28,563 nucleotides of DNA from Welwitschia mirabilis. Taxonomy: Eukaryota; Gnetophyta; Gnetopsida; Welwitschiales. The stretch spans positions 102,084,045 to 102,112,607 of the forward strand of contig JBOZIK010000001.1 of assembly GCA_051453625.1 (NCBI GenBank). Reading direction: 5' to 3'. Shown piece by piece: positions 1 through 9,480 of the stretch; position 1 is the first letter of the stretch, and the number at the start of each line of letters is the position of its first letter. The notes below the pieces were generated by a model. It ran no database searches. It was not told where the DNA came from and saw only the letters and a list, made by a program, of their open reading frames with translations. The translations under genes and the position numbers were made by a program.

Positions 1-207
1 ATGTTGATGCATGTGTCATTTTTATTTAATCTTTTTCTTGATATCTTGAGGTTATCTTTCTTAGTATGAGCTGAAAATTTATGATTGATTCCTATCGTAT
101 TCAATTTGTCATATTGCTATTGAAATATATGGTTGAGATGATATGTTGTAATTAAAATATCTTAGTTTCTTGATATCATTTTATTTGAACTTATGGTGAT
201 GGATTTC

Positions 208-545
208 CATAAATCATCAAATCAGGTAGTGGACTTCACAAATTACCAAATGAGGCCTTGAAGTAAGAATCTTACAGATCATCAAATGAGACAGTGGGAA
301 TATTATATTTACCACAGATCACCAAATGAGGCAGTGGGCTTTACAGATCGTCAAATAAGACAATGAAGTTAATGATAATTAAGATGATATATATATATAT
401 ATATATNNNNNNNNNNCATCAAATAAGATAGTGGGCTTCACAAATCGTCGAATGAGGTAGTGAAGTTAAATATTATATAAGAACCATGAGATTACCAAAT
501 GAGGCAGTGAGCTTCATAGATCGCTGAACGAGACATTGAAGTGAT
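208..545. repeat. Degenerate minisatellite, core unit about 29 bp
   Basis: At least seven imperfect copies of a unit reading roughly cagatcatcaaatgaggcag followed by tgggcttca occur here in direct orientation. Some are separated by short AT-rich spacers such as the one at 365-406. Copies differ at several positions, so the array is old. A 10-N gap (407-416) and an AT dinucleotide run lie inside it. Arrays like this are common in LTRs or untranslated parts of plant retroelements, but I found no element boundary around it. Confidence 0.75.
388..406. repeat. (AT)n microsatellite ending in a 10-N gap
   Basis: A pure AT dinucleotide run lies just before the 10 N at 407-416. The gap is most likely an unresolved simple repeat, so the true length of the run is unknown. 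Confidence 0.85.
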
Positions 546-688
546 TGAGATACTTTATTATATTTAATATTTCTGTTCATAACCATAAGGTCAATGTCTA
601 CTTTATACCTTAATCCTCTTGAAGTCTTGATTTATTTTTCCTATCTTAACTCTTGAAGATTCTTGCCAAATTACATATTCTTAGTTGG

Positions 689-758
689 NNNNNNNNNNNN
701 NNNNNNNNNNNNNNNNNNNNNNNNNNNNNNNNNNNNNNNNNNNNNNNNNNNNNNNNNN
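689..758. other. Assembly gap, 70 N
   Basis: Seventy unknown bases. Unlike the 100-N gaps, the two immediate flanks are not copies of each other. Together with 1012-1111 it lies in AT-rich sequence in which I recognise no gene. Confidence 0.95.
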
Positions 759-1363
759 GTCTAATTACTAAGGCGGACATGAGTATATAAAGGATAATTG
801 GTTCTATATTGGTGAAAAATGTTATGATTAATTGTATCTCTTTTTGGCTATTTGAAGTTAAATACCTGAAATACATGAACATTCAATATGTTATCTATTA
901 TGGTGATGAGAAACAAACTCTATTTATTCATAAGTGTATGGCTTGTAGTACTTGAAGTTTACTCTGAAATTTTATGATATATAGAATGATGATTATTTTT
1001 CTTGAAAATTTNNNNNNNNNNNNNNNNNNNNNNNNNNNNNNNNNNNNNNNNNNNNNNNNNNNNNNNNNNNNNNNNNNNNNNNNNNNNNNNNNNNNNNNNN
1101 NNNNNNNNNNNTCTAATTACTAAGATGGACATGAGTATATGAAGGATAATTAGTTCTATATTGGTGGAAAATCTTATGATTAATTGTATCTCTTTTTGAC
1201 TGTTTGAAGTTAAATACCTAAAATACATGAACATTCAATATGTTATCTATTATTGTGATGAGAAACAAACTCTATTTATTCATAAGTGTGTGGCTTGTAG
1301 TACTTGAAGTTTACTCTAAAATTTTATGATATATAGAATGATGATTATTTTTCTTAAAAATCT
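759..1363. repeat. Duplicated flanks of a 100-N gap (1012-1111)
   Basis: The sequence at 759-1011 recurs at 1112-1363 with scattered substitutions, the two copies lying on either side of exactly 100 N. The second copy then continues into unique sequence. This is the pattern left when two overlapping contig ends, or two alleles, are placed side by side without merging. It should not be read as a biological tandem repeat. Confidence 0.8.
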
Positions 1364-1857
1364 AGCAAAAAAAAAATTTATTTATTCAAGGTTATATTTT
1401 CAGCTTTTATTTGATGAAATTTATTAAAAATCTTGGATTTTTAGCCATGTATTTATATAACATTATATTAAATGTTGAATTGAAAATTTTTGAATTCTTG
1501 AGAACCCTCTTGAGATAAATATGAAATTGTGCATTACTTTATATTGTATTGGATAAATCTATTGGAAAATCTTGATAAGATTTCATGATAAGTTGATGTT
1601 ATCTTAAATCTCTTAGAAGTTTTGTTAATTTATTTTTGATAAATTTTCTTTTAAATTTGGATAAGAGACTTTCCTTCCTCCCCAAAAGAATTCAAATCGT
1701 AAGAAAAAGAAGTTATTTCTCCTTTTGAAATTAATTAAGAATTGTAAGATTAGTTAGTAGGGAAGATTATTTAAATTTAATTTAAGGTTTTAAAGGTTAG
1801 TTTTATTGAGAAGAGGAGAAATTAATTAACAAAAGCTAAGGGCCATTAGTATTCATA

Positions 1858-1928
1858 GGGGGATTTGAACCGTCGCCCTTTCTTTTTTTATAACTAACTC
1901 TTACCACTAGATCATTAAGCTGATGCTA
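1858..1928 (-). ncRNA. tRNA-like Pol III module (SINE head or tRNA pseudogene)
   Basis: On the minus strand the segment has a box B matching GGTTCAAATCC exactly (1861-1871). Upstream is a box A-like TGATCTAGTGG (1904-1914) followed by TAAGAG, about 32 bases apart, as in a tRNA gene or tRNA-derived SINE. No clean acceptor or anticodon stem is visible and an A-rich run replaces the anticodon arm, so a functional tRNA is unlikely. A SINE 3' tail was not identified. It may instead be a Pol III-like stretch inside a larger retroelement. Confidence 0.5.
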
Positions 1929-2214
1929 TCTAAGAAGCATTACCCTCTTAAATATATTAAATGTTGGATACACCTTTAATCATGCTTTTGAAAGACAATG
2001 GATTTTTNNNNNNNNNNNNNNNNNNNNNNNNNNNNNNNNNNNNNNNNNNNNNNNNNNNNNNNNNNNNNNNNNNNNNNNNNNNNNNNNNNNNNNNNNNNNN
2101 NNNNNNNTAGTTAGTAGGGAAGATTCTTTAAATTTAATTTAAGGTTTTAAAGGTTGGTTTTATTGAGAAGAGGAGAAACTAATTAACAAAAGATAAGGGC
2201 CATTAGTGTTCATA

Positions 2215-2285
2215 GGGGGATTTGAACCTTCGCCCTTTCTTTTTCTATAACTAACTCTTACCACTAGATCATTGAGCTGATACTA
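2215..2285 (-). ncRNA. Second copy of the tRNA-like module (gap duplicate)
   Basis: This is the same module as at 1858-1928, with the exact box B at 2218-2228 and box A-like sequence at 2261-2271. It lies in the duplicated flank of the 2008-2107 gap and is probably the same locus sequenced twice or the other allele. Both boxes are unchanged between the copies; differences lie mostly in the linker. Confidence 0.5.
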
Positions 2286-2510
2286 TCTAAGAAGCATTAC
2301 CCTCTTAAATGTATTAAATGTTGGATACACTTTAATCATGCTTTTGAAAGACAATGGATTTTTATAAGAAAGGGCCTTAGTAGTCAAGTGTTTCATAGGT
2401 GAACTCCCAGCATGCTGTTTGCACTTGAAACTAATGGGAAAGGCTAGCATCCAATGGACCTCTTAAGAAATCTTTAATTTATTGAGAAAATAAACTTACA
2501 CATTACTCAA

Positions 2511-2521
2511 ACACCCCCTCT
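2511..2521 (-). other. Polypurine-tract-like run, possible edge of an unidentified minus-strand LTR
   Basis: The minus strand reads AGAGGGGGTGT and is followed, leftward in the window, by TTGAGTAATG and AT-rich sequence. A TATA-like CTTATAAAAA sits near 2358-2367. This resembles a polypurine tract next to a 3' LTR. No matching second LTR or pol domain was found to its right, so the call is tentative. Confidence 0.3.
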
Positions 2522-2623
2522 GAACTTCAAACACCAATAAAATACCCACTCTGAACTTCAAATGCTAAGAAAACACCCACTCTTAACTTCAAATGCAAAG
2601 AAAAAGTCCACTTTAAACTTCAA
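2518..2623. repeat. 31-bp tandem repeat, 3.4 copies
   Basis: Units start at 2518, 2549, 2580 and 2611 with an exact 31-base period, each beginning ctctgaacttcaaa or a close variant; the last is partial. The units differ at a few positions each. The array lies next to the polypurine-like run at 2511-2521, so it may belong to the untranslated 3' end of a decayed retroelement. Confidence 0.85.
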
Positions 2624-3789
2624 TGTCATTCCTTCTTAAAGATATTACTTCTTAATTAAACACATTTCTTTGCACATCACCTAGATGCATTACTAATCAT
2701 TCTTGACTTGTGGATTTTCTCTGAATCTTAAAACAATAAAATTTTAATGTCAAGATAATGTTGTCCTTAATCTTCAATGCTACTCATGGAGTCTTCCTCA
2801 TGATCTAAATTAAACAAATATGGCCTTATCCGATTAATTCATGTCTAGCCATGAATGGCTTCTTTCATTTTTGTGATTAAACCAATGCTTGATTCATTCT
2901 AGCAGTTTAATTTATTAAGCATTTCATTTTTGTTTTTCCTCAATGTTTATTTTACATTGTATTTGGTAAATGTTTCAAGAAATTATATTAAGCTATTTCG
3001 TTTTCAACCATTCATTTATTTTTCCCTAGTATACATCTTCCTACAAATGCTATTTTTCTATCAAAATAATCAATTTGTGGCTGCGATTTTGATGATTTCT
3101 CCTCTTGATGAAAATTTCTGTTACTAGTGAATTGCTTCTTTGTGTTTTCTTCAACCTCACTTTTCATTCTAGTGTACTCTCATTTGTTGCAATTTCCTTG
3201 ATTAAGTTTCCAGCACCATTCAAGTAAGATAAAACCCTATCATCTTTATAACATGATCTTAACATTCCTCTATCATGATAACTCTTGCCTTACTTTGAAT
3301 CCATTTCAGCTTTAGGCTCCATAACATACTAGTTAAATCACCCACATTCCATTGCATAGGTCAAAGGATTGATTCCTAATGCGTTCCCAGTTTTATATTT
3401 TTTTTTGGAAGTTACTTATTAATTATTTACATTACTCTAGGAATTCTAATTAATTATTTACATTACTTTATGCAACCTTGAAACCTTTGAGATATAATTA
3501 GTTTAAGGTTATCCTCTATAACTTCTAATTAGGAATCTATGCAATCCTAGTTAATAAAGGAATCTTGTGGTAAAGAAGTTTTCTAGGTTCAATATTCATT
3601 TCAACAACTTAATTTTAAGCCAAATTTCAACTTATTTAATTAAGTTTTTTTTCCAATTAAAGGAAGAATATCAGTTTTACACTCTAACTAGATATTTCTT
3701 CAAATCCTTTTCATATTTTTATATTTCTAAATCAAATCTTGTCTCTCATCCAATCCTAGTTATCTATGGGCCATATTTTGGGCATTAGA
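2624..3789. other. AT-rich stretch with no recognisable gene
   Basis: Reading frames in both directions are short (at most about 73 codons) and low in complexity, and none resembles a known family. The stretch separates the 31-bp repeat from the copia 3' LTR. It may be the decayed interior of another element. Confidence 0.6.
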
Positions 3790-4615
3790 ACTTTAGAACA
3801 AAGTATGAATATTGTTTCAACTATAAGAATATGGGGTTTTACATCCACTCTTGATGATTAGCTTCTATCCATGCCTGATCCAAATCACTAGTAATCTCTT
3901 TTAGGTATTGTAGGTTTACCTATAATCTTCACAAAAGGACTTTTTCTAAATGCTCAGCCTCAACCTTTTGCAAAAAGTCATGGTAGGGATGATAGTATTC
4001 CCAAGTACATAAGTATCACTTGATCTTTGGCTTAAATAAAGTAATAAAGCACTTCTCCTAAAGATTATATAATCTAAGAACAAAGGAGTGCTATAGATCT
4101 AACCTCATATGCAAAGATACCATAGTTGTTGGTTCATCTTTAATTAGGAATGCAATGCCAAGTGAGTACAATGATTAATCTACAAGATTCAAAAGTCGAA
4201 AAAGATCTAATAGTGATTTAACTCTTAGCTATATATTGTGAAAGACTTTTAGGGCTTTTATAAGTGAAAACACTCTTCCAACAGCTATAAAATGGCTACA
4301 TAATGGCTATTAAATTTGCATTTTCATCATGACCAGTCAACCCCTTAAACATCTAGTCGAACCCTCTTGGTACCATCATTTAAATAAGTTGCCCTTGTGA
4401 ACTTTTTGGTTGATCAAGTTTCTTATGGCTCCATGTTCAATTAACACCTCAATATCTAGTTGACCCCTCATCTGGTTATCCACATATCTATCTGCTCACC
4501 TGCTTTATTTTAATAAACTCCATCTTAGTTTTTATGCTTTAGGTTTAATCAATCCCTTAGAAATCCTTTCAATCCCTTATTAATCAGGTGTAAAGTATTA
4601 ATGCTTTGTTTTTAG

Positions 4616-4836
4616 ATCTATTCGATTCCTTAAGTGTCTAGTTGATCCCTTGATGATCATCTAGGAAGTATTAGATGCATAGTACTCAAGTCTAGTCGAT
4701 TCCTCAATTGTTTAGTCGATCCCTTGATGATCGGTTTTGGAGTAATGGTTCTTAGATTCATAGATTTGATCGATCCCTCAGATGTCCGATTGATCCCTTT
4801 GAATTTATTTCATTTCTAAGTATTTTCTTCAGATGT
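4616..4836. repeat. 74-bp tandem repeats inside the left LTR
   Basis: Unit starts at 4616, 4690 and about 4763 give a period of 73-74 bases. Each unit contains two gtcgatccct-like cores and a gtactcag-like spacer. The right LTR has the same array with one more unit start, so copy number has changed between the two LTRs. Confidence 0.75.
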
Positions 4837-4931
4837 GATCAACCCCTTAGAATTTTAGTTAACCCCTCAATAGGATAAAAAATCTTGATAGGTTTTAGGA
4901 TTAAAATATGACAAACATTGCTTTAGCTTCT

Positions 4932-5133
4932 GACCTATAAGTAATCAATATTCTCATCACAAGATACAATAAATTGTGCTACNNNNNNNNNNNNNNNNNN
5001 NNNNNNNNNNNNNNNNNNNNNNNNNNNNNNNNNNNNNNNNNNNNNNNNNNNNNNNNNNNNNNNNNNNNNNNNNNNNNNNNNNGACTTATAAGTGATCAAT
5101 ATTCTCATCACAAGATACAATAAATTGTGCTAC
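4932..5133. repeat. Duplicated flanks of a 100-N gap (4983-5082)
   Basis: Fifty-one bases at 4932-4982 recur at 5083-5133 with two substitutions, on either side of exactly 100 N. This is an overlap-type join inside the left copia LTR. Confidence 0.85.
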
Positions 5134-5183
5134 ATAGAAAACATTAGCTTGACATCAATTAAAAAATAATAATAATTTAATAA

Positions 5184-5195
5184 TCTACCCCTTTG
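5184..5195 (-). other. Copia polypurine tract (candidate)
   Basis: The minus strand reads CAAAGGGGTAGA directly before the LTR body, the expected place for the plus-strand primer of a minus-oriented element. A related CATAATGGTAGA also sits at the outer edge of the right LTR, so this block may instead be part of the LTR terminus. Confidence 0.45.
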
Positions 5196-5621
5196 ACATT
5201 GATGGCAAAGTTTTTCTTAGTTGAGGAGATTAGATTTGGAAAAGCTCCCCCTCGAAAAATGTCAAGTAACTTTTACAAAAATATTAAACCTTTTATATTA
5301 AGTTAGACATTTTTATAAGACCTTGAATAATGCCAAAATTTAAAGATAATTTTAAGTGCCAAAACATATTATAAATTAATATATCAAAATTTTAGTTCAT
5401 ATTAAAAATAGATGTGCACTAAAGCTTTTAAAACATAAATTATAGAGCATAAAAGTAAGTGTAATTCTATTATTGAAAGAGGAATATTCTAATAAAAAGT
5501 ACTCATCAAGAGCAAATACATTTGAAAGATTCATAAATAAATAACTAATTCTCCTCCTTTAAACATTAATGACAAAGGAAAGAAATACAATCATAAGAAA
5601 AATACGAACATTGAAAGAGAT

Positions 5622-6674
5622 CTAGTCAAATTCCTCTGCTTTCTCCTCTTTAGATTCTTCTTCAGAATCTTCTTGTTCTTCCTCTTTTTCTTCTTTAGCT
5701 ACCTTTCATGATGAACTTTCGGCTTTCTCTAAAGTGTTAGCAATTCCATACTAGGTTGCAATAAGTGTTGCTTTTATGTATCTGGTATAAGAGTTAATCC
5801 ATCTTAGGTATGAAATAGTCTCTTCTGTAAAGGTTTTCTTGGAAGAAAGGGATTTAGAGGACTTTTTTAATTTAGCAAAGATACACATATGAGATAACAT
5901 TATATGCCCAATGGGTGACATGGGTTAAAGGATTTAAAGCTTTAAGTGAAAAGTCACTCAATAATAATGGCACATATTAGCAATCAACACAAAGTAGAGT
6001 AAAGCCCTAGTTTTGTGATACTCCAATTGAGAAATTATATTCTTCATTATAATGGCAGGGGCATCAATGAGATGCCTATTTTCTACTAAGTACATCAAAT
6101 ATACCCTATAGTTGGAGGCCTCGTCACAATAATCTATAAGAATCAAGAAATTATAGGTAAAAACATAAGTGAAGAAATTTGTACTATGAAGTAAGAAAAG
6201 AAGTCAATATAGTGTGCTTCCAGTTATGGAACTTACCACAAAGCTCTCTTATGACCTCTACTTTATCTTTCATGGATTCATGAAGAGATCAAAACTTCTT
6301 ATAGCCTCCTCTTGGAAGATTAATAGCTACAATGAAGTTTGTAGTCACTTTTATCCTCTTCTCCAAAATGCGGGTTTCAAGGGTCCTAGTGTCAACATTA
6401 CAAGAAGCATTATAATAGAACATCCTAGTAAGAAAAGGGTAAGAAAAACTTGAAACATTAAGAAAATAAAATAGATCATAATATCATAAGAGTTAGATCA
6501 TATCTCTAATCTTCCTAAGCTCTAAAGTAGTGATAAGTCTTTCTTGGCACACAGGCTTCTTCTAAAACTTCTCAAAGAACTTGTCCAAAGAATCTTTAGA
6601 CATTTCTAGTAGAAATAAGAAGGATCTCTACTTGTAACCTTCTTGGTCCTTCTCCTAAAGGGTTCCGTAGCCAT
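5622..6674 (-). pseudogene. Extra ORF of the copia element, 'putative plant transposon protein'-like, with acidic tail
   Basis: Read on the minus strand, an ATG at 6674 opens MATEPFRRRTKK and is followed by an interrupted frame. Middle parts include NLPRGGYKK, VIRELCGK and, at 5958-6146, an open run containing RHLIDAPAIIMKNIISQ and KTRALLYFVLI. The end is a Glu-rich tail (VAKEEKEEEQEDSEEE) with a stop at 5622-5624. The order and spacing resemble the plant retroelement-associated domain usually called 'putative plant transposon protein', which often ends in acidic repeats; its biochemical role is unknown. The ORF lies between RNase H and the 3' LTR in the same orientation, so it was probably expressed with the element. 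It contains several stops and at least two frameshifts. The family assignment is from remembered pattern only. Confidence 0.55.
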
Positions 6675-6854
6675 TACAACTACTTTGCAGGAGATTGAAG
6701 ACAAGAAAAATCCAAGAAAAGCACTAGATCTAAAAGAGATAAGTGGCTATAAAACAATGAAAAGGATTTTAGCTTCACTTGTTTTTATAGAGACGGCTAA
6801 TTAGGTTGATTTTAAGAAAGAAGTCAGGTCCACCAATGGTACTTTCACACTATA

Positions 6855-7030
6855 ATCCTATAGGTCTAGTCGATCAGTTTAAGTTTTAGTCGACCTCTTA
6901 AGACACACATCTACAACATTATAAGGGTCTAGGAGGCTAGTCTTTTAAGTTGATCGATCGATCACCTCTAGTTGACCAAATTATAGATCTAGTTGACCAT
7001 CCTTCAATTAGTTAGAAAATGGTCAAATAG
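6855..7030 (-). other. Spacer between RNase H and the extra ORF, with LTR-like motifs
   Basis: No coding potential is seen. The spacer contains tagtcgacctc, ctagttgaccaa and ctagttgaccatcc, cores also found in the LTR 74-bp repeats, and a GATC cluster at 6953-6966. It may be where extra sequence was acquired or where recombination happened, since the second copy's deletion ends here. Confidence 0.5.
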
Positions 7031-8228
7031 CCCCCAGTTTATTTTAAAGATGAATAAAATTATCAAAATTTAGGGGTTTGGTAAAAGTATCTACTAGATA
7101 ATGATCTATACTAATAAAATTCATAATAATGTTTTTTTCCAACTTGATCTCTTAAAAAGTGATATCGTAATTTAATGTATCTAATTCTAGATTATTGAAT
7201 AGAATTTTTAGAAATATTTATAGTACTATTATTATCACAAAAAATAGAAACTTATTTAAATTTTATACCAAAGTCCTTTAGTATTTCCTTCATCCAAACA
7301 AATGAGCACAATAACTCCCTATGGTGATATACTAGGCTTTTGTTGTTAAAAGAGAGATTGAATTTTGCTTTTTGCTTGCCCATCCTACTAAGTACAATCC
7401 TAATATAAAATAATTCTCACTTGTTTTCTTTCTATTATCCTTACATCTAGCCCAATCCGCATCACTAAAACCTGCAAGCTCAAAGGATATCTCCATAAGA
7501 TACCACAAACCATAATCAAATGTTCCCTTTAAATATCTAATTATTATTTTTACTAATTATAAGTGTGATTCTTTTGGTTGGATTTTGGTACCTTGTACAA
7601 ATGCCAATACTAAACATAATATCAAGTCTACTTGTAGTAAAATATAATAACTTCTAATTANNNCTCCTATAAATCTTGTGATTTATTGATGTTTCATTTT
7701 CATCCAAACTGACTTTACAAGATGTTGACATGAATTATCAGTTATTTTAGCATCCTCCAATCCAAAATATTTGATTAAACCTTTTTCATATTTAGTTTGA
7801 GAGATAAATATTTCATTTTTTTGTTTACTTAATTTTTAAACAAAGAAACATTTTTACTTCCCTAAGCATGAGCTTTTCAAAATGTGTTGTTATAATTATT
7901 GCAAATTCATTTAATAACCTTCATTAGAGGCACCAAATATGATATCATTCACATAAATTTGTATAATGATAAAGTACTTTTTCAAATTATTAACAAATAA
8001 GGTCTTATCTATCATACCATAAATATAATCATTATCATTTAAAAAAGTGGCTAAATTTTTATATTAAGCTTTTGGAGCTTACTTCAACTCATACAAAGCT
8101 TTCTTAAATCTATAAACATGATCAGATTTATGAGGATCAATAAAACCTTAGGGTCACTCTACATAAACTTCTATATTTAAGGTACCATTTAAACATGCAC
8201 TATTTACATCCATTTGATACACTTTGAA
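7031..8228 (-). pseudogene. pol: Copia reverse transcriptase and RNase H, copy A
   Basis: Minus-strand fragments in order are YQMDVNSACLNGT, DPHKSDHVYRFKKALYELK, IIQIYVNDIIFGASNEG (catalytic YVDD changed to YVND, 7941-7958), ISQTKYEKGLIKYFGLEDAK, then RNase H GFSDADWARCKDNRKKTSE, SKKQNSISLLTTKA and DTFTKPLNF. This is the normal domain order of Ty1/copia RT-RNase H. The chain breaks into several frames and holds multiple stops, so the enzyme is dead. The left end is the usual C-terminus near the LG motif. The 3-N gap at 7661-7663 lies inside. The upstream RT portion would be beyond the 100-N gap at 8229. Confidence 0.93.
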
Positions 8229-8328
8229 NNNNNNNNNNNNNNNNNNNNNNNNNNNNNNNNNNNNNNNNNNNNNNNNNNNNNNNNNNNNNNNNNNNNNNNN
8301 NNNNNNNNNNNNNNNNNNNNNNNNNNNN

Positions 8329-8396
8329 TGGTAGAAATAAGAAGGATATCTAGCTATAATCTCCTTGGTCCTTATCTTAGAGGTCTCCTCAGCCAT
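8329..8396 (-). pseudogene. N-terminus of a second copy of the extra ORF
   Basis: The minus strand opens MAEETSKIRTKEIIARYPSY from an ATG at 8396, parallel to MATEPFRRRTKK at 6674 and followed by the same SYFY. It is cut by the 100-N gap after about 22 codons. Two independent copies starting at the same place support this ATG as the true start of the extra ORF. Confidence 0.5.
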
Positions 8397-8579
8397 TACT
8401 ATCACTTGACAGGATCTTAAAGATAAGAAAAATCCAAGAAAATCACTAGATCTAAAAATGATAAGAGGCTAAAAAACAATGAAAAGGGTTTAGGATCCAT
8501 TTTCTTTTATATAAAAGGTTGATTAGGGTAATTTTAAGAAATAAATTGGGTTTATCGATGGTACTTCCACACTATAGAC

Positions 8580-9480
8580 CTACATAAACACCAATACTAA
8601 ACATAATATCTAGCCTACTTATAGTCAAATATAATAAACTTCTAATCATACTCCTATAGATTTTCTAATCTACTAATTTTTCATTTTCATCCAAAATCAC
8701 TTTATAAGATGTTGACATGGAGTATTAGTTGTTTTGGCATTCTTCAATTCAAAATGTTTGATTAAATATTTTACATATTTATATTGGAAAATAAATATTC
8801 CATTCTTCATTTTCTTAATATATAAACCAAAAAATATTTTCACTTCACCAAGCATTCTCATTTCAAAATGTATTGTCATAATTGATGTAAATTCTTTTGA
8901 TAATCCCTTGTTAGAAGCTTCAAATATGATATCACCTACTTAAATTTGTATAATGATAAAATCCTTTTTCAGATTCTTAACAAATAAAGTCTTATCTACC
9001 CTTTCCACGAATATAACCATTATCATTCGAAAAAGTGATTAAATTTTCATACCAATCTCTTAGAGCTTACTTCAATTTAGATAAAGCTATCTTAGGTCTA
9101 TAAATATGATCAGATTTATGAGGATCAATAAAATCTTGTGGTTGCTCTACATAAGGCTTCTTAATTTAAGGTACTATTTAAAAATGCACTTTTTACATCC
9201 ATTTGATACACTTTGAAATTTTTTAAGGATGTAAAAGATAAAAACATTTAAATACTATCATGCCTTACAACTGGAGCAAATTTATCACCTACATCAATGC
9301 CTTCTATTTGGTTGTATCCTTGTGCTACTAATCTTTCTTTGTTTTTAATGAAATTATTTTCTTCATCACATTTTTTTTTGTCCTAATGATATTTTTGTCT
9401 TTTAGCCTTTTTACAAGCTTCCATTTCTCTTAAATTATTGTAATTCATCTTGTATAACTATCATTCATTCTTCATGGGAT
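8580..9480 (-). pseudogene. pol: Copia reverse transcriptase, copy B (RNase H deleted)
   Basis: Minus-strand pieces in order are FIKNKERLVAQGYNQIEG, DKFAPVVRHDSI, FKVYQMDVKSAFLN, DPHKSDHIYRPKIALSKLK, then the catalytic block at 8928-8945, where YVDD has become stop-V-G-D. A long open piece at 8697-8879 follows, containing FFGLYIKKMKNGIFIFQYKY and KNAKTTNTPC (the thumb). The chain then stops at about 8580 and passes directly into spacer sequence, with no RNase H. The fragment therefore comes from a copy with an internal deletion. Conserved residues and order identify Ty1/copia with high confidence; stops and frameshifts rule out activity. Confidence 0.93.

Larger units (their letters stand above)
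1751..2363. repeat. Duplicated flanks of a 100-N gap (2008-2107)
   Basis: The segment 1751-2007 recurs at 2108-2363, starting from the same tagttagtagggaagatt, around exactly 100 N. It contains the tRNA-like module, which therefore appears twice in the window but probably once in the genome at this locus. Confidence 0.82.
3790..5198 (-). mobile_element. Copia LTR, 3' side of element, left end diverged or truncated
   Basis: From about 3,830 rightward this aligns with the LTR at 14,194-15,867, sharing the ctcttgatgat block, the tagttgaccc-type repeats and the end block around aataataataatttaat. It seems to lack or has badly diverged in the roughly 200 bases that should lie at its left end, since no counterpart of tataggatcaaaaactc was found. 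The right edge is either about 5,183, if CAAAGGGGTAGA is the polypurine tract, or 5,198, if the LTR starts with TGTCA. A 51-bp gap duplicate (4932-4982 and 5083-5133) interrupts it. Confidence 0.8.
6607..9218. repeat. Two diverged copies of an RT/extra-ORF segment around a 100-N gap (8229-8328)
   Basis: The segment 6607-8228 is repeated at 8329-9218, but the second copy lacks about 740 bases corresponding to roughly 6855-7597. Divergence is visibly higher than at the other gap duplicates, about one difference in five near the extra-ORF start. This looks like two related elements, or a paralogous misjoin, more than two alleles. The missing block removes RNase H from the second copy. Confidence 0.75.

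Noticed and set aside
1858-1928. A functional tRNA gene
   Set aside because: Box A and box B are present, but acceptor, D and anticodon stems do not pair and the anticodon loop cannot be defined.
759-2363. Tandemly duplicated segments that look like satellite or CRISPR-like arrays
   Set aside because: Each occurs only twice, around exactly 100 N, and the copies are long; the pattern is explained by assembly joins.
2930-3127. A 65-codon plus-strand frame with hydrophobic stretches
   Set aside because: The apparent membrane segment is what T-rich DNA encodes by chance; no homologous pattern or start context supports it.
3567-3788. A 73-codon plus-strand frame
   Set aside because: Phe/Tyr/Ser-rich, low in complexity, no motif, in AT-rich DNA where chance frames of this length are expected.
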